Of a stretch of DNA of 64,000 nt, positions 18,177 through 25,921 are shown one piece after another. The stretch comes from Paraburkholderia caffeinilytica. GTDB taxonomy: Bacteria > Pseudomonadota > Gammaproteobacteria > Burkholderiales > Burkholderiaceae. A program made the position numbers and the translations under genes. A model generated the notes under the pieces. The model was not told where the DNA came from and searched no databases. It saw only the letters and a list, made by a program, of their open reading frames with translations. The first letter of the stretch is position 1, and every line of letters begins with the position of its first letter. The stretch is from contig NZ_CP031467.1 in the NCBI RefSeq assembly GCF_003368325.1, positions 3,968,001-4,032,000 of the forward strand, in the 5' to 3' direction.

Positions 18177-19229
18177 ATGAGCCGGCTGTTTCTTGCGCCC
18201 ATGGAAGGGCTTGCGGACTACGTGTTGCGCGACGTGCTGACCAGCACGGGCGGATTCGACGGCTGCGTGTCCGAATTCGTCAGGGTGACGGGTTCGGTGC
18301 TTCCCGAGCGTGTCTACGAGCGGGATACGCCTGAAGTTCTCCACGGCGGCCGCACGCCCTTCGGCACGCCGATGGTGATCCAGCTGCTCGGCAGCGATCC
18401 TGAATGGATGGCGCTGAATGCGGCCCAGGCGGCCAGGTTGTCGCCGCATGGACTCGATCTGAACTTCGGCTGTCCTGCCAGGATCGTCAACCGGCACGGG
18501 GGCGGCGCGATGTTGCTCGCGCATCCTGAACAGCTGAACCGGATTGTCTCTTCCGTTCGCGCCGCGGTGCCTGCCGGCATCGCCGTGACGGCAAAAATGC
18601 GGCTCGGGGTGTCCGATACCTCGCTCGCAATCGACTGCGCCACGGCACTGGCGGAAGGCGGCGCGGCCTCCCTCGTCGTGCATGCCAGAACGCGCGACCA
18701 TGGCTACCGTCCGCCGGCTCACTGGGACTGGATCGCGCGCATCGACGACGCCGTGGATGTGCCGGTCACCGCCAACGGAGAAGTCTGGACGGTGGCCGAC
18801 TGGGAGCGATGCCGGGCGGTCAGCGGCTGCGCGGACGTGATGATCGGGCGGGGCGCCGTGTCGGATCCTTTTCTGGCTGCGCGCATACGCGGACTGATGG
18901 AGCGGACGCCTTCCGGCGAGGAATGGCCGGCCGTGCTGGGTTTGCTTGCTGACTACCTGAAGAAATTGCAAGCTCGTGTCGCAGCACGCCATGAGCATGG
19001 ACGCGTCAAAATGTGGCTCAGCTATCTGAAACGGACGTGGCCGCTGGCGGCCGATCTGCACGCAGCCATCCGGCGCCTGCACGATTCGCGCGACATTCTG
19101 GACGTGATCGAGCGCGCCCAGGCATTCAGTGGCTTGATGCCGGCACATCGATACGCGGCCCCCGGTTTGTCCGATCCGGCAACGCCAGGCCGCCAGGCCG
19201 ACTGCACGGTCGCCGGCGCGGTACAATAA
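18177..19229 (+). CDS. dusC: tRNA-dihydrouridine(16) synthase DusC
   Basis: A flavin-dependent reductase that converts uridine to dihydrouridine in the tRNA D-loop (U16 in E. coli). The TIM-barrel start LFLAPMEGLADYVLRDVL is typical of DusC. The catalytic Cys is C99 in LNFGCPA, and the phosphate-binding end is NGEVWTVADWERC with MIGRGA. At 350 residues it is longer than the roughly 315 of E. coli DusC. The last residues (DCTVAGAVQ) are encoded by the rimO upstream region, and the TAA stop overlaps TACAAT at 19222. It sits between two copies of the rimO 5' segment, so it looks inserted here. Confidence 0.9.
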   Translation: MSRLFLAPMEGLADYVLRDVLTSTGGFDGCVSEFVRVTGSVLPERVYERDTPEVLHGGRTPFGTPMVIQLLGSDPEWMALNAAQAARLSPHGLDLNFGCPARIVNRHGGGAMLLAHPEQLNRIVSSVRAAVPAGIAVTAKMRLGVSDTSLAIDCATALAEGGAASLVVHARTRDHGYRPPAHWDWIARIDDAVDVPVTANGEVWTVADWERCRAVSGCADVMIGRGAVSDPFLAARIRGLMERTPSGEEWPAVLGLLADYLKKLQARVAARHEHGRVKMWLSYLKRTWPLAADLHAAIRRLHDSRDILDVIERAQAFSGLMPAHRYAAPGLSDPATPGRQADCTVAGAVQ

Positions 19230-19427
19230 AGGGTTGCGTGCGCTGGACGTTGTCCGGGCTGTGGTGTGTCCGACCATCGGACCCCTGGCCTTGCCGCACC
19301 GTCCCCATTTGTCGCCATCGTCACCGCTATACGCCGGACCCACCCTATGTCGCAGACCATTTCCCCAGCCGTGCCGACCCCTTCGACCCCGAAGGTCGGT
19401 TTCGTCAGCCTCGGCTGTCCTAAAGCG
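19201..19427 (+). repeat. Intact rimO promoter/5' segment (direct repeat B)
   Basis: Partner of 17911-18144. It contains GCGCGGTACAAT (-10-like box at 19222-19227) and the functional rimO start at 19347. The dusC stop codon TAA (19227-19229) lies inside it, so the repeat begins within the last codons of dusC. Confidence 0.75.
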
Positions 19428-20738
19428 CTTGTCGACTCCGAGCAGATCATCACGCAGCTGCGCGCCGAAGGCTACGAGATCTCCGGCACTTACGACGGCG
19501 CGGACCTCGTCGTCGTCAACACTTGCGGCTTCATCGACGAAGCGGTGCAGGAAAGCCTCGACGCGATCGGCGAAGCGCTCAGCGAAAACGGCAAGGTGAT
19601 CGTCACGGGCTGCCTCGGCGCCAAGCAGAGCGCGAGCGGTTCGAATCTGATCGAAGAAGTGCATCCGAAGGTGCTGGCCGTGACCGGCCCGCACGCGGTC
19701 GGCGAAGTGATGCAGGCGGTGCACAATCATCTGCCGAAGCCGCACGATCCGTTCATCGACCTGGTGCCGGCCGCCGGCGTGAAGCTCACGCCGCGTCACT
19801 ACGCCTACCTCAAGATTTCCGAAGGCTGCAATCACCGCTGCACGTTCTGCATCATCCCGTCGATGCGCGGCGATCTCGTGTCGCGCCCGGTCGCCGAAGT
19901 GATGCTCGAGGCGGAGAACCTGTTCAAGTCCGGCGTGAAGGAACTGCTGGTGATTTCGCAGGACACGAGCGCATACGGCGTCGACGTCAAATACCGCACC
20001 GGTTTCTGGAACGGCAAGCCGATCAAGACGCGCATGACCGATCTGGTCGGCGCGCTCGGCGAACTCGCGGCGCAGTACGGCGCCTGGGTGCGTTTGCACT
20101 ACGTGTATCCGTATCCGAGCGTCGATGAAGTCATTCCGATGATGGCAGCGGGTCCGTTCAAGGGCCATGTGCTGCCGTATCTGGATGTGCCGTTCCAGCA
20201 TGCGCATCCGGAAGTGTTGAAGCGCATGAAGCGTCCGGCCAACGCCGAGAAGGTGATGGAGCGCGTGAAGGCGTGGCGTGAAATGTGCCCCGATCTGACG
20301 ATCCGCAGCACGTTCATCGCCGGCTTCCCGGGCGAGACTGAAGAGCAATTCCAGACGCTGCTCGATTTCATCCGCGAGGCGGAACTGGATCGGGTCGGCT
20401 GCTTTGCCTATTCGCCGGTCGAAGGCGCGAGCGCCAACGAGCTCGACGGTGCGTTGCCCGACGAAGTGCGTGAAGAACGCCGCGCGCGTTTCATGGAAGT
20501 CGCCGAAGAAGTGTCGGCCAGACGGATCGCGAAGAAGGTCGGCAAGACGCTGAAAGTGCTGGTCGACGAGATCAACGCCGACGGTGGCATCGGCCGCACC
20601 GCGGCGGATGCGCCCGAGATCGACGGCGTCGTGTATATCGCGCCGGCCACCAAGGCGTCAAAGCGTTACAAGGTCGGCGATTTCGTCTCGGTGAAGATCA
20701 CCGGCGCCGATGGCCACGACCTGTGGGGCGAGGTCTAG
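19347..20738 (+). CDS. rimO: Ribosomal protein S12 methylthiotransferase RimO
   Basis: A radical-SAM enzyme that adds a methylthio group to the conserved Asp of ribosomal protein S12. It has 463 residues. The N-terminal UPF0004 domain has the three auxiliary-cluster cysteines C24 (LGCPKAL), C60 (VNTCGFID) and C89 (TGCLGA). The radical-SAM cluster is CNHRCTFC (C161, C165, C168), followed by a C-terminal TRAM domain. It is RimO rather than MiaB because of the [12 protein letters not shown] start. The ATG at 19347 gives this conserved N-terminus. Its promoter region is duplicated upstream of dusC. The sugar kinase start follows after only 3 bp. Confidence 0.95.
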   Translation: MSQTISPAVPTPSTPKVGFVSLGCPKALVDSEQIITQLRAEGYEISGTYDGADLVVVNTCGFIDEAVQESLDAIGEALSENGKVIVTGCLGAKQSASGSNLIEEVHPKVLAVTGPHAVGEVMQAVHNHLPKPHDPFIDLVPAAGVKLTPRHYAYLKISEGCNHRCTFCIIPSMRGDLVSRPVAEVMLEAENLFKSGVKELLVISQDTSAYGVDVKYRTGFWNGKPIKTRMTDLVGALGELAAQYGAWVRLHYVYPYPSVDEVIPMMAAGPFKGHVLPYLDVPFQHAHPEVLKRMKRPANAEKVMERVKAWREMCPDLTIRSTFIAGFPGETEEQFQTLLDFIREAELDRVGCFAYSPVEGASANELDGALPDEVREERRARFMEVAEEVSARRIAKKVGKTLKVLVDEINADGGIGRTAADAPEIDGVVYIAPATKASKRYKVGDFVSVKITGADGHDLWGEV

Positions 20739-20741
20739 GCG

Positions 20742-21770
20742 ATGACGGTGAGCATAGCCGGCACGCCGGAAGGCCGGACCCCGGCCGCCGCTCAAGCTCC
20801 GGATGCCCGGCGCCCGGAAGCCCGGCGCCCGGATGCCCGGCGCCCGGAAGCCCGGCGCCCACAAATCCTCGCGCTTGGCGAGGCGATGATCGAATTCAAC
20901 CAGTCGGTCAAAGATCAGCCGAACTATCTGCAAGGCTTCGGCGGGGATACGTCGAACTTCTGCATCGCGGCGGCACGGCAGGGCGCGAAGACGGGTTTCG
21001 TCTCGGCCGTCGGCAGCGACCATTTCGGGCGTTTGTTGATCGATCTGTGGGAGCGCGAGCAGGTGGACACGTCGCTCGTGCGCGTCGATCCGCACGCGCC
21101 CACCGGCGTCTATTTCGTTTCGCACGGTCCTGCCGGTCACGCGTTCGACTATCTGCGCGCGGGTTCGGCCGCGAGCCGCTACGCGCCGCAAGATTTACCG
21201 CTCGACGCGATCGCAGCAGCCAAAGTCATCCACCTGTCCGGCATCAGTCTCGCGATCAGCGTGAGCGCCTGCGATGCGGCATTGGCGGCGATCGGGCATG
21301 CGCGAGCGAACGGCGTGCGCGTGAGCTTCGACACCAATCTGCGCTTGAAGCTCTGGCCGCTGGCAAGAGCGCGCGCGGTGATGCTCGAAGCCATCCGTCA
21401 AACCGACATCTGTCTGCCGAGCTGGGACGACGTCACTGAACTCACCGGCCTGACGGGCCGCGACGAGATCGTCGATTTCCTGCTGTCGCACGGTCCGCGT
21501 GTCGTGGCGCTCAAGCTCGGCAAGGAAGGCTCGTACATCGCCACGCCGGACGAGCGGCGCGTCGTGCCGGGCCACGTCGTCAACGCGGTCGATGCGACCG
21601 GCGCCGGGGATTGCTTCGGCGGCGCGTTCATCGCGCGGATCGTCGCGGGTGACGATCCGTTTCAAGCGGCGCGGTATGCGAACGTTGCCGCGGCACTGTC
21701 CACGCAAGGTTACGGCGCAGTTGCGCCGATCCCTTCGCGGGCGACGGTCGAACACATCCTGCCAGGCTGA
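20742..21770 (+). CDS. PfkB-family sugar kinase (probable 2-dehydro-3-deoxygluconokinase)
   Basis: A 342-residue ribokinase-fold kinase. The core begins at about residue 40 (QILALGEAMIEFNQ), with GFGGDTSNFCIAAARQGA for sugar binding and the signature DATGAGDCFGGAF holding the catalytic base Asp. The sequence is closest in feel to KdgK, which phosphorylates KDG in the Entner-Doudoroff branch, but fructokinase-type activity is possible. Residues 20-39 are four DARRP/EARRP repeats from a 15-bp tandem repeat and are probably disordered. It starts 3 bp after rimO, suggesting co-transcription without an obvious functional link. Confidence 0.8.
   Translation: MTVSIAGTPEGRTPAAAQAPDARRPEARRPDARRPEARRPQILALGEAMIEFNQSVKDQPNYLQGFGGDTSNFCIAAARQGAKTGFVSAVGSDHFGRLLIDLWEREQVDTSLVRVDPHAPTGVYFVSHGPAGHAFDYLRAGSAASRYAPQDLPLDAIAAAKVIHLSGISLAISVSACDAALAAIGHARANGVRVSFDTNLRLKLWPLARARAVMLEAIRQTDICLPSWDDVTELTGLTGRDEIVDFLLSHGPRVVALKLGKEGSYIATPDERRVVPGHVVNAVDATGAGDCFGGAFIARIVAGDDPFQAARYANVAAALSTQGYGAVAPIPSRATVEHILPG
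20802..20861 (+). repeat. 15-bp tandem repeat, four copies, inside the sugar kinase gene
   Basis: Four perfectly phased 15-bp units alternating GATGCCCGGCGCCCG and GAAGCCCGGCGCCCG; the last base of unit 4 differs. The repeat is in frame and encodes DARRP-EARRP-DARRP-EARRP, ahead of the first conserved kinase strand, so copy number can vary without a frameshift. Confidence 0.9.
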
Positions 21771-21845
21771 CGGCAACGCGCTGCAAGGCGCACCCCGCAG
21801 CCCGCCAGGGCAAGATTATCCTGAGAGACTAAAGAGGAGCGGGCG

Positions 21846-23030
21846 ATGCAACGAGACGTAGTGGTGGTAGGCGGCGTACGTACGGCGATCGGCGGTTTTG
21901 GCGGCAGCCTGAAGGATTTTCCGCCGACGGATCTGGGCGCGCGTGTCGTGCGTGAAGCGCTGGCGCGCGCAAATGTGTCGGGCGACGAAGTGGGCCATGT
22001 GGTGTTCGGCAACGTCGTGCATACCGAACCGAAAGACATGTATCTGGCCCGCGTGGCCGCGATCAACGGCGGCGTCGCGCAACATGCGCCTGCGTTGACC
22101 GTCAACCGTCTGTGCGGCTCGGGCTTGCAGGCCATCGTCTCGGCCGCGCAAAGCGTGCTGCTCGGCGATGCCGACATCGCGATCGGCGGCGGTGCGGAAA
22201 ACATGAGCCGCGCGCCGTATTCCATGCCGGCCGCGCGCTTCGGTCAGCGCATGGGCGACGCGCGCCTCGTCGACATGATGGTCGGCGCGCTGAACGACCC
22301 GTTCCAGTCGATCCATATGGGCGTGACCGCCGAGAACGTCGCCCGCAAATACGAAATTTCGCGCGAAACGCAGGACGCGCTCGCGCTCGAATCGCATCGC
22401 CGTGCGGCCAATGCGATCACGAACGGCTACTTCAAGGACCAGATCCTGCCGATCACCATTCCGTCGAAGAAAGGCGACGTCGTGTTCGATACGGATGAGC
22501 ACACGCGGATGAACGCGACGGCCGAAGACTTCTCCAAGTTGAAGCCGGTGTTCGCGAAGGAGAACGGCACGGTGACGGCCGGCAACGCGTCGGGCATCAA
22601 CGACGCCGCCGCGGCGGTCGTGCTGATGGAGCGCGGTGTCGCTGAAAAGCGTGGCATCAAGCCGCTGGCGCGGCTGGTTTCGTACGCGCATGCGGGTGTC
22701 GATCCGGCCTACATGGGTATCGGTCCGGTGCCGGCAACGCGCAAGGCACTCGAGCGCGCCGGCCTGACGGTCGCCGATCTGGATGTGATCGAAGCGAACG
22801 AAGCGTTTGCCGCTCAGGCGTGCGCGGTGAGCAAGGAGCTCGGCCTCGATCCGGCCAAGGTCAATCCGAACGGCTCGGGTATTTCGCTCGGCCACCCCAT
22901 CGGCGCAACCGGCGCCCTGATCACCGTCAAGGCGTTGTATGAGTTGCAGCGGGTTGGCGGCCGCTACGCGCTGGTGACGATGTGTATCGGCGGCGGGCAG
23001 GGCATCGCGGCGATCTTCGAGCGGATCTGA
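21846..23030 (+). CDS. bktB: Broad-range beta-ketothiolase BktB
   Basis: A 394-residue thiolase. Catalytic Cys90 (NRLCGSGLQ), the His in SLGHPIGATG and the Cys in MCIGGGQG are in place. The whole sequence closely resembles, from memory, Cupriavidus BktB, including the VVGGVRTAIG start and the identical ending QGIAAIFERI. BktB condenses acetyl-CoA with propionyl-CoA as well as acetyl-CoA, giving 3-ketovaleryl-CoA for PHBV copolymers. AGAGGAG lies 7 bp before the ATG. It is 75 bp after the sugar kinase and about 5 kb from phaA, so the locus holds two thiolases of different range. Confidence 0.88.
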   Translation: MQRDVVVVGGVRTAIGGFGGSLKDFPPTDLGARVVREALARANVSGDEVGHVVFGNVVHTEPKDMYLARVAAINGGVAQHAPALTVNRLCGSGLQAIVSAAQSVLLGDADIAIGGGAENMSRAPYSMPAARFGQRMGDARLVDMMVGALNDPFQSIHMGVTAENVARKYEISRETQDALALESHRRAANAITNGYFKDQILPITIPSKKGDVVFDTDEHTRMNATAEDFSKLKPVFAKENGTVTAGNASGINDAAAAVVLMERGVAEKRGIKPLARLVSYAHAGVDPAYMGIGPVPATRKALERAGLTVADLDVIEANEAFAAQACAVSKELGLDPAKVNPNGSGISLGHPIGATGALITVKALYELQRVGGRYALVTMCIGGGQGIAAIFERI

Positions 23031-23155
23031 GTTCGGCGCTGAGGCCGAGGCTGAGGCGGGGCGACGCAAGGGGGCTTTTCCCCGCCGAACGAGGCCCTTG
23101 GGCATGCGGTTGGCAAACTGGTATCGAGCAGTAACAGGCAACAAGGAAAGAGCGG

Positions 23156-23863
23156 ATGCAGGAATCGAATGCGATGAAGGGTGCGACGCGTCGGCGCGGT
23201 CGGGCGGTCCTCGAATCCCCCAAGGGGATTTTTTCTGGGGCGGGGGACTTCCTCCGGAGCGTAGTGAGCGTGGCCGCATTGCTGTGCGCCGGCGCCGGGG
23301 CGCTGCTGCCCGTGCAGGCATGGGCGCAAAGCGACGCGGTGAAGGAGCTGGCGGCGCCCCCGCCGATTCAATTGCCGCTCAAGCCGAGCCCCGAATTCGC
23401 GAAGTTTCCGCGCTATGCCGGCATGCTGGGCTCGCGTCAGATCGTGCTGCGACTCGGCGCGAAAACCGACGACCCGGCCGGCGTGCACGGCGAATACCAG
23501 TACGCCGATACCGGTGAGGTGATCCTGATTGCGGGTGACCGCGACGGCGACACGCTCGAAGTCGAGGAGTCGAACGACGGCACGCATATCACCGGCAACT
23601 GGGTGGGCAAGTTTGCCGCTGACGGTTCGGTGGCGGGCGACCGGATGAACGTCGACGATTCCGACCCGCAGCCGTTCGATCTGAAGCCACTGGCGGCGGG
23701 ACAGGCTGTGCCGGCGGCCTCTGCGGGTGCCGGTGCAGGCGCGGCGGCCAGCAAGCCGGCGGTCGCCCCGCAGTCGTCCGCCGGCGGGGCAGCAGCGCCG
23801 GCCTCGGCGACAAGCAGTGGTCAAGCGGTTGGCGGCGTGAGCAACCTGCAAATCGGCGAGTAA
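23156..23863 (+). CDS. Secreted hypothetical protein
   Basis: 235 residues, not recognised. A long N-region precedes a hydrophobic core (SVVSVAALLCAGAGALLPV) and a likely signal peptidase site after AWA. The mature part (QSDAVKELAAPPPIQLPLK onward) has a small conserved-looking beta-rich segment (YAGMLGSRQIVLRLG, HGEYQYADTGEVILIAGD, HITGNWVGKF) and an Ala/Gly/Ser-rich C-terminus. Residues 20-34 are encoded by a repeat-like stretch (CCCCCAAGGGG, 23218-23228), so the original start may have been further downstream. ATGs at 23156 and 23174 are both possible. It lies between bktB and the PLP enzyme on the same strand. Confidence 0.65.
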   Translation: MQESNAMKGATRRRGRAVLESPKGIFSGAGDFLRSVVSVAALLCAGAGALLPVQAWAQSDAVKELAAPPPIQLPLKPSPEFAKFPRYAGMLGSRQIVLRLGAKTDDPAGVHGEYQYADTGEVILIAGDRDGDTLEVEESNDGTHITGNWVGKFAADGSVAGDRMNVDDSDPQPFDLKPLAAGQAVPAASAGAGAGAAASKPAVAPQSSAGGAAAPASATSSGQAVGGVSNLQIGE

Positions 23864-23877
23864 CGTCTATCTACACC

Positions 23878-25062
23878 ATGACTCAATCCAAACTCAAACG
23901 CAGCCTGCAAACCCGCGTCGTGCGTCACGAAGACCAGCTCACGCCGGGCTTCGAGTCGTTCTCGACGCCGGTTACGCGCGCTTCGACCGTCGTGTTCCCC
24001 GATCTGGCGACGATGCGCGCGCTCGACTGGAAAAACGACGCGCAATGGCGCTACGGCCTGCACGCCACGCCGACTTCGCTCGCGTTGGCGCAGCGGCTTG
24101 CCACCATCGAAGGTGGCAACCATGCGTTGTTGCAGCCGTCGGGGTTGTCGTCGATTTCGAACGTGTACTTCGGCCTCGTGAAGGCCGGCGACGACGTGCT
24201 GATTCCCGATAACGTCTACTCGCCGAACCGCGATCACGGCGACTGGCTGGCACGCGATTTCGACATCACCGCGCGCTACTACGATCCGATGATCGGCGCG
24301 GGTATCGCGGATCTGATCCAGCCGAATACGCGTTTGATCTGGCTCGAAGCCCCCGGTTCGGTCACGATGGAAGTGCCCGATATACCCGCTATCACGGCGG
24401 TGGCGCGCGCGCGAAACGTCGTCACGGCGATCGACAACACCTGGTCGGCCGGGCTCGGTTTCCGGCCATTCGACCACGGTGTCGATATCTCCGTGCAGGC
24501 ATTGACCAAGTACCAGTCTGGCGGTGGCGATGTGCTGATGGGCGCGACGATTACCGTCGATCGCGAGTTGCATGTGAAGCTGAAGGCGGCGCGCATGCGC
24601 ATGGGTATCGGCGTATCGTCGGACGACTGTTCGCTGATCCTGCGCAGTCTGCCGACCATGCGGCTGCGCTTCGAACAACATGACCGCGCGGCGCTCAGCC
24701 TTGCCACATGGCTGAAGACGCGTCCGGAAATTGCCGCGGTCCTGCACCCGGCGTTGCCCGACTGTCCAGGGCATGAGTTTTTCAAGCGCGACTTTACCGG
24801 CGCGGGTGGGCTGTTCTCCGTCGTGTTCGACGCACGTTACAGCGCCGCGCAAATCGATACGTTCTGCGAGTCGCTCGAGCTGTTTTCGCTGGGCTGGAGC
24901 TGGGGCGGAGCGCATAGCCTCGCGATGCCGTACGACGTCGCCTCGATGCGCACGGAAGGTCAATGGCCGTATCGCGGTACGTTGGTGCGGTTCTATATCG
25001 GTCTGGAAGAAGAAGCCGATCTGCGCGCGGATATCGAGCAGTGTCTGGAAGCGCTGGGTTAA
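23878..25062 (+). CDS. Cystathionine beta-lyase-like PLP enzyme (Cys/Met metabolism family)
   Basis: A 394-residue fold-type I PLP enzyme of the Cys/Met metabolism family. The cofactor Lys is in ALTKYQSGGGDVLMG. The substrate and PLP-phosphate regions YGLHATPTSLALAQRL, LLQPSGLSSI and AIDNTWSAGLGF are typical of MetC, which cleaves cystathionine to homocysteine, pyruvate and ammonia. Specificity within the family (MetC, MetB, CTH) cannot be settled from sequence alone; the Trp in DNTW and the overall pattern favour MetC. It begins 14 bp after the secreted protein gene and ends at a strong terminator. Confidence 0.85.
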   Translation: MTQSKLKRSLQTRVVRHEDQLTPGFESFSTPVTRASTVVFPDLATMRALDWKNDAQWRYGLHATPTSLALAQRLATIEGGNHALLQPSGLSSISNVYFGLVKAGDDVLIPDNVYSPNRDHGDWLARDFDITARYYDPMIGAGIADLIQPNTRLIWLEAPGSVTMEVPDIPAITAVARARNVVTAIDNTWSAGLGFRPFDHGVDISVQALTKYQSGGGDVLMGATITVDRELHVKLKAARMRMGIGVSSDDCSLILRSLPTMRLRFEQHDRAALSLATWLKTRPEIAAVLHPALPDCPGHEFFKRDFTGAGGLFSVVFDARYSAAQIDTFCESLELFSLGWSWGGAHSLAMPYDVASMRTEGQWPYRGTLVRFYIGLEEEADLRADIEQCLEALG

Positions 25063-25091
25063 GCGCCTGAGCTGGATTGCCGAAGGTCTGG

Positions 25092-25126
25092 AAAGCCCAT
25101 CGTGACGAGTTCACGATGGGCTTTTT
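25092..25126 (+). terminator. Rho-independent terminator after the metC-like gene
   Basis: A perfect 14-bp stem (25092-25105 with 25111-25124), 5-nt loop, and a T-rich tail running on from the right arm (CTTTTTGTTTTG). About 30 bp after the stop codon. Confidence 0.88.
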
Positions 25127-25153
25127 GTTTTGTCAATATAGCCAGTAAGCCTA

Positions 25154-25171
25154 ACCATTCGGCTGAATGGT
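25154..25171. promoter_or_regulatory. Inverted repeat before the small membrane protein gene
   Basis: A 7-bp perfect inverted repeat ACCATTC-GGCT-GAATGGT, about 70 bp upstream of the gene at 25241. It could be an operator or a small hairpin. No -35/-10 pair stands out nearby. Confidence 0.3.
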
Positions 25172-25240
25172 CGACGCCGGATCTCGACGCTACGATGGTG
25201 CGCATCATGACTAACGATCAACGCACAATGGTGAGCTTCG

Positions 25241-25690
25241 ATGAATCTGTTTTTCTGGACATTGCTGAATCTTGGCGTGCCGATTGCCGGCCCGATCTTT
25301 ACGCTAGCGCTCGTCGCACCCACGCACGGCTGGCGCGTCGCGAAGACGTTGATCGCCGCATCGGTGAAAGACGGCCAACTGCTCTGGTGTGCGATCGGGC
25401 TGTGTGCGGCTGCGGTCTATGAGGCAGTGACCGCGCTGGAGCGGGGAAGTGGCGTGGTAGCGACCCTGGAGTCTGCCATTGTTGGATTCTGCATGCTGGC
25501 GTTTTCCTGTTCCATTGTCGTGATGTCGGCCCTTGTCAATACCCATCGCGAGCGGGCGGCCCCCATCGCCAGCAATGGGCAGACACCGTTCGTTGCAGGT
25601 TCATTGTCGCCCGTGGCAATCGGCGCTTCGATTTTTACAACATCCGTCGCTGCAGTTCTATTTGCAATCCTACACGTGTGCTTGATTTAG
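25241..25690 (+). CDS. Hypothetical four-helix membrane protein
   Basis: 149 residues, not recognised. Four hydrophobic segments are visible: residues 3-25 (FFWTLLNLGVPIAGPIFTL), about 48-62, about 75-97, and 123-149 (SPVAIGASIFTTSVAAVLF). A hydrophilic loop between the last two contains HRERAAPIASNGQ. This suggests a small integral inner-membrane protein. The ribosome-binding site is weak. It stands between a terminator and a small membrane ORF, isolated from metabolic operons, and its base composition is slightly lower in GC than its neighbours. No function can be proposed. Confidence 0.55.
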   Translation: MNLFFWTLLNLGVPIAGPIFTLALVAPTHGWRVAKTLIAASVKDGQLLWCAIGLCAAAVYEAVTALERGSGVVATLESAIVGFCMLAFSCSIVVMSALVNTHRERAAPIASNGQTPFVAGSLSPVAIGASIFTTSVAAVLFAILHVCLI

Positions 25691-25739
25691 TTTTTTTAGA
25701 TAGCACAGCAATTATACTGACTAGCTTAAGGAGGCGCTC

Positions 25740-25871
25740 ATGAACAAACTATTTACGTTTCTGGAATCTGACGAAAATTTCGCTCGCGTTGTGAAGTGGT
25801 CGAACGTCGTGACAGGCGCCGTTGCGGTCTACATGTCCGTGGTGTTCCTGATAACCTTTCTGAACAAATAG
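25740..25871 (+). CDS. 43-residue single-pass membrane microprotein
   Basis: A small ORF with an excellent ribosome-binding site (AAGGAGG about 6 bp before the ATG) after an AT-rich stretch that includes TATACT at 25714. The protein is MNKLFTFLESDENFARVVKW then a hydrophobic helix (residues 22-41) ending in LNK. The charged soluble head and one transmembrane helix fit a genuine microprotein. It ends 51 bp before the convergent serB stop, and a perfect 10-bp hairpin lies between. Function unknown. Confidence 0.65.
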   Translation: MNKLFTFLESDENFARVVKWSNVVTGAVAVYMSVVFLITFLNK

Positions 25872-25881
25872 CGCTCATGTT

Positions 25882-25912
25882 TGCGCTGGCCGCCATTGCG
25901 TCGGCCAGCGCA
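25882..25912. terminator. Hairpin between the microprotein gene and serB
   Basis: A perfect 10-bp GC-rich stem (25882-25891 with 25903-25912), 11-nt loop, between two convergent genes. There is no good T-run on either side, so it is a likely but not ideal bidirectional terminator. Confidence 0.5.
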
Positions 25913-25921
25913 GGTTGAACT

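Noticed and set aside
17722..18180. A plus-strand frame of about 150 codons overlapping the end of phaR and the spacer before dusC
   Set aside because: No ribosome-binding site or domain, and Arg/Pro-rich. The region is better explained by the decayed rimO 5' copy.
17145..20348. A very long open minus-strand frame (about 1067 codons) opposite phaR, dusC and rimO
   Set aside because: Typical mirror frame of high-GC genes. The product is rich in Arg, His and Gln with no recognisable domain, and it lies opposite several well-supported genes.
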